From Planctomycetota bacterium (GTDB lineage Bacteria > JAJVIF01 > JAPKYR01): DNA of 13,160 nucleotides. The notes beneath the pieces were generated by a model. It searched no databases and was not told the origin of the DNA. It was given only the letters and a program-made list of their open reading frames with translations. The stretch spans positions 1-13,160 of the forward strand of contig DAOVJF010000018.1 of NCBI GenBank assembly GCA_030673355.1. Reading direction: 5' to 3'. Shown one piece after another: positions 6,373 through 13,160 of this stretch. Each line of letters opens with the position of its first letter. Positions within the stretch are counted from its first letter, which is position 1. The translations under genes and the position numbers were made by a program.

Positions 6373-8073
6373 TCAGTCTTTATTGAGCCCCTTCAGTTCC
6401 TCGATCCGCTGAATGGCGTACAAAAGAAGTTCGTCCGCCTCCAACGGTGCGTACCTCATGCATATCATGTAAGAACCGACGGCATCATCGATCCTGCCCA
6501 GCATTTCCTCCGCAAATCCTTTCCCGCACCAGGCTTGCGGTGATACCGGATAAAGCTCCACGCTCTTTATAAAACATTCAAGCCCCTCTTCATAACGGCC
6601 GAGTTCATTCAGCGTTACTCCCTTGCCGGTCCAGGAGTTCGGGTAACCGGGATCGAGCTTAACCGCCTTCTCACAGCATTTCAGGCTTCCCTCTAAATCC
6701 CCCATGGCTCCAAGTGCGCTGGCCTTGGAACTCCACGCGAGGGTAAGGCCGGGATCGATCTCAATCGCCTTATCCAGGCATTCGGCCGCTTTTTCAAATT
6801 CCTTTCTGGCGAAATGTATGTCCCCGCGCTTGGTCCAGTGCATCGCGCTGCCTTCCTCGATATCGGGAAAACACCTGTATTTCAGAAACTTGATCCGGTA
6901 CACGGCTTTTTCAGCAAATGGATGCTCCTCTTTTTCTGCGGCATCGACAACCTTCTTATACGCGCGTTCAGCACTTACAGGCTTCCCCAGTGCCGAGTAA
7001 CATTCACCAATATTAAAATGGAGTACCGGATCATCGGGTTCGATTTTAAGAGTGCGCTCGAATGATTGGACAGCCCGTTCGAATTCAAGGCAGCTCATCA
7101 GAAATTTTCCGCGGCTGAACCATATCTCCGGGTCTTCCGGCTGAATTTCCAGGGCCTTATCGTAAGACCCAATGATTGTGTCAGGCTCCCCACCCATATA
7201 ACGGAGGATCATAGCCATCAGGTAGTGCGACCTGTAACTGCCCGGTTCATATTCTATCGCTTTCGAACACGCCTCGAATGCTTTATCGACATTCCCGGAA
7301 TCGAGATGGACCGACGCGATGTTATGCAATGTGTATCCATTCCCGGGTTCGATCTTCAGCGCGGCATTGAAACACATCAATGCTTCATCGAGGCGGCCAA
7401 GTTGCTTAAGCGTGAAGCCTTTATGGGTGAGAATATCGCTTCTTCCCGGATGTAATTTGAGTGCTTTTTCATAACAGGCTAATGCGGCTTCAAATTGCGT
7501 CCTGAAAATCAGAACACCGCCCATTCCCAGCCATGCATCGGCATTGGATGGATTCAGCCGGCTGGCCTTGTCGAAACATTCACTCGCTTCATCCAGCCGT
7601 CCCGCTGAATTCAGGATACGTCCCTTGCTGATAATGGCCTGTTCCGAATCGGGTTTGCTCTCTAGCATCGTATCCAGAATTTTTACGGCTTCATCTGTCC
7701 GACCCTGCCGCGCTATCAACTGCGCTTTATTCCCCAGCGATTCAAAATGTTCCGGTTCGATATCCAGCGCTTTCTCTATGCATTCAAATGCGCCTTCAAC
7801 CTTCCCCATAGCCCCGAGAATTGAGGATTTGATCGACCATAACCTCGCATCGGCCGGATTGATCGAGAGGGCTTTTTCAATTGCTTTCAATGCATCATCA
7901 TGCCGGCCCGACAGCAGTAGCGTATTGGCCTTGTTTCCCCACGCGTTCGTGTGATTCGAGTCGATTTTTATGGCACTCTCGAATAGGTCAAGCGCCTTAC
8001 CGGCGTTACCTTTTGCCAGTTCTTTCAATCCGGCCTGTGATATTTTATCGGGATTTTTCGGGCCAAAGATCAT
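6373..8073 (-). CDS. Cytosolic TPR-repeat protein (about 15 repeats)
   Basis: This 566-residue protein consists almost wholly of tetratricopeptide repeats and should be a protein-protein interaction scaffold. There is no signal peptide or membrane segment, so it is probably cytoplasmic. After a 14-residue lead (MIFGPKNPDKISQA), ten 34-35-residue units run from 15 to 355. A degenerate stretch (356-415) contains one broken unit and a basic helix with KYRCFPDIEEGS. Four more units (416-552) and a short charged tail follow. Typical landmarks recur: W/L-G-x-K at unit ends, GR-x-DEA, and ALKI-x-P. The start has GAAAGG seven bases upstream. No catalytic domain is fused to it, and the neighbours (repeat array, tRNA) do not suggest a pathway. 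The similar repeats leave open whether it is Sel1-like or an O-GlcNAc-transferase-type TPR, but no glycosyltransferase domain follows. Confidence 0.92.
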   Translation of the reverse strand: MIFGPKNPDKISQAGLKELAKGNAGKALDLFESAIKIDSNHTNAWGNKANTLLLSGRHDDALKAIEKALSINPADARLWSIKSSILGAMGKVEGAFECIEKALDIEPEHFESLGNKAQLIARQGRTDEAVKILDTMLESKPDSEQAIISKGRILNSAGRLDEASECFDKASRLNPSNADAWLGMGGVLIFRTQFEAALACYEKALKLHPGRSDILTHKGFTLKQLGRLDEALMCFNAALKIEPGNGYTLHNIASVHLDSGNVDKAFEACSKAIEYEPGSYRSHYLMAMILRYMGGEPDTIIGSYDKALEIQPEDPEIWFSRGKFLMSCLEFERAVQSFERTLKIEPDDPVLHFNIGECYSALGKPVSAERAYKKVVDAAEKEEHPFAEKAVYRIKFLKYRCFPDIEEGSAMHWTKRGDIHFARKEFEKAAECLDKAIEIDPGLTLAWSSKASALGAMGDLEGSLKCCEKAVKLDPGYPNSWTGKGVTLNELGRYEEGLECFIKSVELYPVSPQAWCGKGFAEEMLGRIDDAVGSYMICMRYAPLEADELLLYAIQRIEELKGLNKD

Positions 8074-8197
8074 AGTGAAGCCTTTCTATTGAAACCTGGA
8101 TAATTATTACCGGCTCAGGATAACATCGGATGCCGAAAAATAAAAACCCTTTAAGGCTATTCCTTTAAATGCAAAAATGATCATACCGGTCATTTAC

Positions 8198-8228
8198 TTG
8201 CATGACCCACGTTGATCATGCATACTAT
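8198..8228 (+). promoter_or_regulatory. Candidate tRNA promoter (weak)
   Basis: TTGCAT (8198-8203) and TACTAT (8223-8228) are separated by 19 bp, with the tRNA 5' end at 8241. The -10 is reasonable, but the spacing is long and the -35 imperfect. Confidence 0.35.
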
Positions 8229-8240
8229 TTTTTCGGCAAT

Positions 8241-8314
8241 GCGTCCGTAGCTCAACTGGATAGAGCAACAGACTTCGGATCTGTAGGTTGAGGGTTCAAG
8301 TCCTTCCGGGCGCG
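8241..8314 (+). tRNA. tRNA-Arg (anticodon TCG)
   Basis: The full cloverleaf can be folded by hand. The acceptor stem GCGTCCG/CGGGCGC has one T-G wobble, and the D stem is GCTC/GAGC. The anticodon stem ACAGA/TCTGT has loop CTTCGGA, giving anticodon TCG at 8275-8277. The variable loop has five bases, and the T stem GAGGG/CCTTC (one G-T pair) has loop TTCAAGT. The discriminator is G8314. The genome reads CAT next, so the 3' CCA is not encoded and must be added by CCA-adding enzyme. It decodes CGA and, depending on wobble modification, possibly CGG and others. Confidence 0.95.
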
Positions 8315-8319
8315 CATTT

Positions 8320-8359
8320 AAAAAAAAATTCCCCCCGCGAATCATGTAGGGGGTTTTTT
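8320..8359. terminator. Bidirectional intrinsic terminator
   Basis: CCCCC and GGGGG (8349-8353) form a stem with a loop of about 13 bases. On the plus strand TTTTTT (8354-8359) follows and would end the tRNA transcript. On the minus strand the nine A bases at 8320-8328 become a T run after the same stem. That would end the small-gene operon whose last stop is at 8404. Confidence 0.75.
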
Positions 8360-8403
8360 ACATGCGTAAACATTTTATTTGGCAAGTTTATTATGTTCAG
8401 AAT

Positions 8404-8754
8404 CTACGCTTTCATATCCAGTTGCGATCCAATGACAGAATTACCTTCAACTGACTCGCCCGATCCGTTGTCGGCATATGATGTCGGTTTGGTGTTCTCA
8501 CCAGCTACGTTCTGCTCTGACATTTCCCCGGCTGATTCCTTGTCGTCTACCTGTTTCGGCTCCGTCTCGGTCTTATCCGGGTTAGTTATTTGTTCTGTGA
8601 CGCTCAATTCAACGGAATCGGATTTGGGTGCGCCCGTATTAATGGAAATACCTTCACTTTCCTTTTCCTGTTGATTTGGCCGCTCTTCGATATTGGACAA
8701 TTTTGCGGTGTTTGTTACCCCCGCGACTGGCAGATTGCCACTGATTATGGACAT
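8404..8754 (-). CDS. Small acidic, low-complexity hypothetical protein
   Basis: This 116-residue protein belongs to no family I recognise. It has 21 Asp/Glu against 9 Lys/Arg, no cysteine, no tryptophan, and many Ser, Thr, Asn, Gln and Gly, so it is probably intrinsically disordered. Only the first 20 residues (MSIISGNLPVAGVTNTAKLS) look less charged; they could be a short binding segment but not a signal peptide. The start is supported by AAAGGAGAT about eight bases before the ATG. It begins 32 bp after the stop of the arginine-rich gene in the same direction, so the two are likely co-transcribed, ending at the hairpin at 8320-8359. Overlapping frames on the other strand have no comparable ribosome binding site. 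Confidence 0.7.
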   Translation of the reverse strand: MSIISGNLPVAGVTNTAKLSNIEERPNQQEKESEGISINTGAPKSDSVELSVTEQITNPDKTETEPKQVDDKESAGEMSEQNVAGENTKPTSYADNGSGESVEGNSVIGSQLDMKA

Positions 8755-8786
8755 TTCTCGATCTCCTTTATTTCCTTTTATTATGG

Positions 8787-9110
8787 TTATGTTCGAACAT
8801 CTATTCTTTTTCTCATTGGTCGTGTATTGGTTTCTCTTAATCTGCTGCTCCGGGATCTCCTGCTCTCTGTCTGCCTGGTATCGGTACGGTCGCGGGCTCT
8901 TGGGGGCGTTTCCCTTATCGACTTGTAATTTGACCGGGTTCTTTCCCGCCTTTCATTACGCGATGTCCGTTCGAACCTGTCTGTTCGCGCGGCTTGAGCT
9001 CTATCCCGATCTTCTAAGCGAATCCTTTGCCTGTCGGCGTTCTCTTCAAGTCTCCTTGTTCTGGCAATTATCCTCGCATTTGCGGCTGCACTGCTGTCAA
9101 TGCGAACCAT
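8787..9110 (-). CDS. Small arginine-rich basic hypothetical protein
   Basis: This 107-residue protein is unrecognised. By my count 32 of 107 residues are Arg and only 2 are Lys, against 17 Asp/Glu, giving a net charge near +17. Residues about 3-60 have a helical, heptad-like alternation of Arg and Asp/Glu (IIARTRRLEENADRQRIRLE) and could form a long charged helix or coiled coil. The rest is Arg/Ser/Thr-rich and probably disordered. Such composition suits binding to nucleic acid or to an acidic partner. The next gene encodes an acidic protein of similar size. The start is supported by GGAGGG about eight bases before the ATG. The gene is divergent from mutL across a 121-bp gap. Confidence 0.7.
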   Translation of the reverse strand: MVRIDSSAAANARIIARTRRLEENADRQRIRLEDRDRAQAARTDRFERTSRNERRERTRSNYKSIRETPPRARDRTDTRQTESRRSRSSRLRETNTRPMRKRIDVRT

Positions 9111-9129
9111 GGCAGTTTCCCTCCATTAA

Positions 9130-9179
9130 ACGGTTCTCTCTCGATCATTATTAGTATCGTTAATTATGGACGGTTCTCT
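9130..9179. promoter_or_regulatory. Paired 10-bp direct repeats between mutL and the small-gene operon
   Basis: ACGGTTCTCT occurs at 9130-9139 and 9170-9179, start to start 40 bp, close to four helical turns. The AT-rich sequence between them (ATCATTATTAGTATCG and so on) lies where the promoter of the leftward operon should be. The pair could be operator sites for a dimeric regulator, but no regulator is encoded in the window. Confidence 0.35.
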
Positions 9180-9214
9180 TACCCCTCTGGATGGATTCCC
9201 CGCCCTTCTCTTGC

Positions 9215-9220
9215 TATCAT
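9215..9220 (+). promoter_or_regulatory. Candidate -10 element for mutL
   Basis: TATCAT (5/6 match to TATAAT) ends 11 bp before the mutL ATG at 9232. No good -35 is seen. A transcript starting about seven bases downstream would be almost leaderless, which fits the lack of a ribosome binding site before this ATG. Confidence 0.3.
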
Positions 9221-9231
9221 TCCTTTATTGA

Positions 9232-11109
9232 ATGTCAATAACCCGCCCGAATATAAAGAAGCTCCCAAATGATATTGTCAGGCTGATCGCTGCCGGCGAG
9301 GTTATCGAGCGCCCCGTGAGCGTGGTCAAGGAACTCATTGAGAATTGTCTCGATGCGGGATCGAAAAATATCGAGATCAGGGTCGCTAACGGCGGGATGG
9401 CCTCAATTGCCGTCAAGGATGATGGCTCTGGGATCCCGGCCAGTCAGGTCCCGCTGCTTCTCGAACGCCATACAACCAGTAAAATCGATACCACCGATGA
9501 CCTCGAATCGATCTGTACACTGGGTTTCAGGGGAGAGGCCCTGTACTCGATCGCCGCGGCAAGCGACGTGGTTTTATCGACTAGGTCCACCGGCGAGGAA
9601 GCTGGAACCAGGCTGACTTATGAAAAAGGCGGGAAGGTAATCGAGCCGGTGCCATGGCCCGGGGGTACGCAGGTCGAGTCGATCAAGCTTTTTCATTCGA
9701 CTCCCGCGCGTCGAAAATTCCTGAGATCAGAATCGGCTGAATTTTCAAGGATAGCGTCCCTGGTGTCATCTTATGCGCTTGCGTACCCCGATGTATCCTG
9801 GCGGCTGGCGCATAACGGCCGGGAGTCGCTTCGTACGCCGGGCACCGGGAATCTTGAGGATGCGCTTGTAGCGGTCTACGGCATTGACACGGCACGGAAA
9901 ATGCTCACGGTAAATTTCCCTCATGGTCCGGTCGGGATAACCGGCGCGATCAGCTCCTTTGAACTCAGCCGTGCGCGGCGTACGGGCCAGATAATCTTTC
10001 TCAACGGGAGATTGATCAAAGACCTGTCTATCACATCCGCGTTTGAACGTCCATACCAACAGTTTCTCCCGCATGGTCGACGTCCGATGGCCATTTTGAA
10101 AATCGTTTGCGACCCGACTGAAGTGGATGTTAACGTCCATCCTCACAAGAGCGAAGTACGGCTTGCAAACCCAAGGACGATAACATCCGCCGTATATCAT
10201 GCGGTCACAAATTCCCTGAAAGACAATCACCCGATGCATATGGAGACGCGTGACGATTCAAGCATTCAAATCGATGAAAACACCGGTGAAGTAAAATCCG
10301 CGTATATATCCGGCCCGACCCCTGGCAAGCCGGTCTCATCGGAGGCGCAGACCGAAAAAGAATGGGCGGTCCGCGAGCCGAAACGACGGCACACTCCCGA
10401 CTGGCCTCCTAAGGAAGACGATGGTAAATACCGTCCGATGGCCCGGATTCAACGTGTGAATGTCCAGCATAAGTACCCGTCGTTCGATGATCTGGCAATC
10501 GAATGCGACCTTCCCCCTGCCGGGAACGCCGTACAGTTCGCGAATACATACCTTATTTATAACCAGGGACAGGCCGTATTCCTGATCGACCAGCACAACC
10601 TCCATGAGCGGATTCTTTACGAGGAATTCATAAAGGGAGAGAGTTCTCACGAGACCGTAAGCCAGGCTTTGCTTTTCCCGCTCCAGGTGAAACTGCCCGC
10701 ATCGCTTGCCGAATTAGTCAATGAAAATCTTGCCACTCTCTCAGAACTTGGATTTGAACTCGATGAATTTTCAGACAGCGACACCGGGGGTGAGCGGGCT
10801 TTTGTTCTACGGGCTGTGCCGCAGGCTTTAAAGGATACCGACCCCGTAATGGCGTTCACGGATATAATCGAGAATGCCGCTGAGAACCTGGATATTTCCG
10901 AGCCGGGTGGATTCCGTAACGCGTTTATAGTAAACCTCGCGTGTAAAAGCGCCATCAAGGCCGGGCAAACCTTGACGGAGCAGGAGATCAGTTACCTTAT
11001 TGGCCAGATCAGGGACGGAACTTATTACACATGCCCGCACGGACGCCCGACTATTATCAGGCTGGATGAGGACTGGTTCCGCCGGGCTTTCAAAAGATCG
11101 CAGCGCTAA
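9232..11109 (+). CDS. mutL: DNA mismatch repair protein MutL (endonuclease type)
   Basis: Links MutS mismatch recognition to strand incision and excision. At 625 residues it has normal MutL length. The N-terminal GHKL ATPase has ELIENCLDAG, DDGSGI, RHTTSKI and TLGFRGEALYSIAA, and the transducer domain ends with VDVNVHPHKSEVR. A poorly conserved linker (about 330-415) follows. The C-terminal dimerisation/endonuclease domain has DQHNLHERILYE at 453-464 (metal-binding DQHA(x2)E(x4)E, with Asn for Ala), clamp-binding QALLFP at 478-483, ACKSAIKAG from 570, CPHGRP at 601-606, and a final WFRRAFKR. MutL of this kind nicks DNA itself, so the organism probably lacks a MutH system. The start is chosen because homology begins at KKLPNDIVRLIAAGEVIERP. 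No ribosome binding site is visible before the ATG. The methyltransferase gene follows after 12 bp. Confidence 0.97.
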   Translation: MSITRPNIKKLPNDIVRLIAAGEVIERPVSVVKELIENCLDAGSKNIEIRVANGGMASIAVKDDGSGIPASQVPLLLERHTTSKIDTTDDLESICTLGFRGEALYSIAAASDVVLSTRSTGEEAGTRLTYEKGGKVIEPVPWPGGTQVESIKLFHSTPARRKFLRSESAEFSRIASLVSSYALAYPDVSWRLAHNGRESLRTPGTGNLEDALVAVYGIDTARKMLTVNFPHGPVGITGAISSFELSRARRTGQIIFLNGRLIKDLSITSAFERPYQQFLPHGRRPMAILKIVCDPTEVDVNVHPHKSEVRLANPRTITSAVYHAVTNSLKDNHPMHMETRDDSSIQIDENTGEVKSAYISGPTPGKPVSSEAQTEKEWAVREPKRRHTPDWPPKEDDGKYRPMARIQRVNVQHKYPSFDDLAIECDLPPAGNAVQFANTYLIYNQGQAVFLIDQHNLHERILYEEFIKGESSHETVSQALLFPLQVKLPASLAELVNENLATLSELGFELDEFSDSDTGGERAFVLRAVPQALKDTDPVMAFTDIIENAAENLDISEPGGFRNAFIVNLACKSAIKAGQTLTEQEISYLIGQIRDGTYYTCPHGRPTIIRLDEDWFRRAFKRSQR

Positions 11110-11121
11110 ACCATAATTTCA

Positions 11122-13107
11122 ATGATTTCCCCCAGAACCATATTTAAATCAATCGAAAGCCGGATAAAGCACGAGCGCGGTAAATTTATACTGTCCGGAG
11201 AAAATGAATTTGACACAGGTTCCGATTTGCCTGAAATTTCCCCTTCTGTATTCCTGCTTCCCTTGATTAATGCTATCGATGAATCGTGGCCTTTCGACGT
11301 TGAACCCGATCCAAGGGTTGCCGGGATGCTTGTCGAAATTTTGAGAGGCTGCAGATTTGTCACGTGCGCGGATGGGGAAATCGGAATAATTCACGATGTA
11401 AAAACCGCCAGGAATCTCGGCGCGTTCGATACTCCCGGTCCGGTTGTAAGGCACATAACCGAAACTGTAATTAAATCCCTTTTTGATTCCGGAAGATTTG
11501 CAGACCCTCCGGTGATTCTCGACCCTGCGTGCGGAGCGGGGTATTTCCTGATCGATGCCATCGATATCCTTGCTGAATTATATCCGGATTCAAATCCCGA
11601 ATTGTTCCTTAAGAAATCATTGACAGGATTCGATATCGATCCGGTCGCTGTGAAACTTGCGAAACGAAATATCTCGTACCATCTGAAAGGTAAATATGGT
11701 CTTGATATCGGTGAAAGTACATTAAATTCGGTCGTTCAAAAACTTGACGCGTTATCCGATTTCAAAAACCTCCCGATTGGTCCGAATTCGATCGATGGGG
11801 TCATTGGCAACCCGCCATACCAGTTTTACAGCGGCAAAGGCAGCCCCGTAAAAGCCCTCAGGAAAGCCGGGAAGTTAAATAAAGCAACAGAGCTTTTGAA
11901 AGAACTGGATACTCTCACAGAACGGTTTCCGGAAAGCTCCATCGGCTGCCGCGACCGGTACAAGTGGTTTATAAATCGATCCGTCGAATTTATCTCCCCG
12001 GGAGGGATTTTGGGTTTTATCACGCCCAACACGTGGCTCCAGTACCAGAGATACAGGGATATCAGATCGCTTCTCGTACGGAATGGGAGCATTGAATCGG
12101 TTATCGATCTCGGATCCCTTGCTTTCGACCGTGCTCACGTACCGGCATCGATTTTGATATGGGTAAAGGGGATTGACGGATTTAATAAGCCATTTCCAAT
12201 TACCAGACTCTCAAGGGAAAATTGGGAAAATGCTATATCGGGCGAGCAATCCACTTTAAAAAATTTGGTCCGGGTTAGTAATTCCGCGAGAATTAACTGT
12301 GACTCGGATATCGAGCGAATCCAGTCGGATGAAAATTCAGGGCTACATAATTTTACCCCCGCGCCCCATCGTAAAATGCTTGGTGAATTAACAGTTCTGA
12401 GAGAGGGTTCGCACGCTATCAAAGCTGTCCCCATCGATGTGCCGCGAACTCCATCGGGCGAGAATGATTATCCGGTCATGATTGATAAGACGATGAAATT
12501 CATTTATCCTCCCGAACTGGGATTCATCCCGGCGCCATCTAAACCTCCAGCCAATATCGACCAGCATACGGGCGAGAGATTTTTAATCCGTAAAACCGGG
12601 GACCGCCTTGTCGTGGCTCCATCGCCTACCGAAAGTTACGCGCTCGCGCACCAGAATGTTTATGTCGGGAAAATGGTAAGTCCCCTGATTCCGTTTCATG
12701 CCCTTGTCGGGATTCTTGGATCGGACCTTTTAACCGGTATTTACCGCGCCGGTCCGGGCGGCCAGAAAAACCGTCCATTGGCGCAGTTACGAATTCATTT
12801 TCTCAATAAGCTTCCGGTAGTTACAGTGCCGGAGGGATACACAGAAGAACCTGAACCATCCACCACAGACATTCGTAAATTAATAAATTACGCGCGATCC
12901 GGAGAACTTCATAAAGCTGAACCGATTCCCGTTGAATTTCCGTCCGATATTGAAACAGCACGAAAAATTCTTGGAAAAATAAAAACGTACCATGCCGCGA
13001 TATCCGTACTCGTAATTGAAATAATAATGGGTGGCGGGAAAGAATCGATGCATGTCCTGAACGAACTTGTTTATAATCTGTACGGCGGTGTCAAACCGAA
13101 TGATTAA
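11122..13107 (+). CDS. N6-adenine DNA methyltransferase, TaqI/Eco57I-like
   Basis: Would transfer a methyl group from S-adenosylmethionine to adenine N6 in a specific DNA sequence. The 661 residues show the gamma-class order. Motif X-like GAFDTP is at 100-105, motif I DPACGAGYFL at 134-143, and motif II-like GFDIDPVAVKLAKRN follows. The catalytic NPPY is at 230-233, and later GGILGFITPNTWLQ and VIDLG occur. The C-terminal half is diverged and ends with LRIHFLNKLPV and LNELVYNLYG, typical of the target-recognition part of TaqI-type and type IIG enzymes. No nuclease domain is fused at the N terminus, and no restriction gene is in the window. It may be an orphan methylase, a type II enzyme whose partner lies downstream, or a diverged type IIG protein. 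It starts 12 bp after mutL without a visible ribosome binding site, which suggests coupling to mutL. Confidence 0.88.
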   Translation: MISPRTIFKSIESRIKHERGKFILSGENEFDTGSDLPEISPSVFLLPLINAIDESWPFDVEPDPRVAGMLVEILRGCRFVTCADGEIGIIHDVKTARNLGAFDTPGPVVRHITETVIKSLFDSGRFADPPVILDPACGAGYFLIDAIDILAELYPDSNPELFLKKSLTGFDIDPVAVKLAKRNISYHLKGKYGLDIGESTLNSVVQKLDALSDFKNLPIGPNSIDGVIGNPPYQFYSGKGSPVKALRKAGKLNKATELLKELDTLTERFPESSIGCRDRYKWFINRSVEFISPGGILGFITPNTWLQYQRYRDIRSLLVRNGSIESVIDLGSLAFDRAHVPASILIWVKGIDGFNKPFPITRLSRENWENAISGEQSTLKNLVRVSNSARINCDSDIERIQSDENSGLHNFTPAPHRKMLGELTVLREGSHAIKAVPIDVPRTPSGENDYPVMIDKTMKFIYPPELGFIPAPSKPPANIDQHTGERFLIRKTGDRLVVAPSPTESYALAHQNVYVGKMVSPLIPFHALVGILGSDLLTGIYRAGPGGQKNRPLAQLRIHFLNKLPVVTVPEGYTEEPEPSTTDIRKLINYARSGELHKAEPIPVEFPSDIETARKILGKIKTYHAAISVLVIEIIMGGGKESMHVLNELVYNLYGGVKPND

Positions 13108-13160
13108 ACTTGCAAGCAGAATTGATGGATGGTTATTGCTTTTACTTTTCGTGCTGGGAA
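13100..13160 (+). CDS. Start of a membrane or exported protein (partial)
   Basis: The ATG at 13100 lies inside the last codons of the methyltransferase gene (8-bp overlap, different frame). It opens a frame to the right edge: MIKLASRIDGWLLLLLFVLG. A basic N-terminus and a run of Leu/Val/Phe indicate a signal anchor or signal peptide. The overlap suggests translational coupling and membership of the mutL operon. Only 20 residues are visible and the ribosome binding site is weak, so the product cannot be named. Confidence 0.55.
   Translation, partial: MIKLASRIDGWLLLLLFVLG

Noticed and set aside
8241..8360. tRNA gene as an integration site for a mobile element
   Set aside because: I find no integrase gene and no second copy of the tRNA 3' end in the window. 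A terminator follows the tRNA directly.
8590..9154. Plus-strand open frames opposite the two small minus-strand genes
   Set aside because: They lack ribosome binding sites and are rich in Cys, Phe and Leu as expected from antisense reading. The minus-strand frames have strong sites and a tidy operon layout.
11122..13107. Methyltransferase as part of a BREX or other defence island
   Set aside because: No pglZ, brxC, brxL, helicase or nuclease gene is present, and the size is well below PglX. The neighbours seen are mutL and a membrane protein start.

Overview
The window is bacterial chromosomal DNA of moderate GC content, apparently from a poorly characterised lineage. It carries housekeeping genes (clpC, mutL, a tRNA-Arg), a lipoprotein with a lipobox, and strong AGGAGG-type ribosome binding sites on most genes. 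The large secreted protein has an N-terminal signature (ITHPFP...FDVRGI) that I associate only with uncharacterised bacterial proteins, so I do not name a phylum. The lipoprotein fits a diderm but does not prove one.

Left block (1-1631, minus strand): the first 543 codons of a ClpC-type AAA+ unfoldase, cut by the window edge just before the second Walker A motif. Its middle domain looks atypical. A 586-bp divergent intergenic region (1632-2217) follows. It holds a 40-bp palindrome and a candidate promoter for the next genes.

Secretion block (2218-5932, plus strand): a two-gene operon. The first gene encodes a 1042-residue lipoprotein with four tandem repeats of exactly 98 residues and a C-terminal HEGGH zinc-metalloprotease motif. 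The second encodes a small exported HEAT-like protein. A near-identical copy of the 40-bp palindrome follows the operon, so the two copies bracket it. A 102-bp unit repeated about 2.8 times lies just beyond.

Middle block (6373-9110): a cytosolic protein made almost wholly of TPRs (minus strand), a tRNA-Arg(TCG) on the plus strand, a hairpin that can terminate transcription both ways, and two small minus-strand genes. One of these encodes an arginine-rich basic protein and the other an acidic low-complexity protein.

Right block (9232-13160, plus strand): mutL of the endonuclease type, then after 12 bp a TaqI/Eco57I-like N6-adenine DNA methyltransferase with no restriction gene in view. The start of a membrane or exported protein overlaps the methyltransferase stop. 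The tight spacing suggests one transcript. I find no CRISPR array, integrase, transposase or phage gene. The less ordinary features are the repeat-bracketed metalloprotease cassette, the altered ClpC middle domain, and the basic/acidic small-gene pair.
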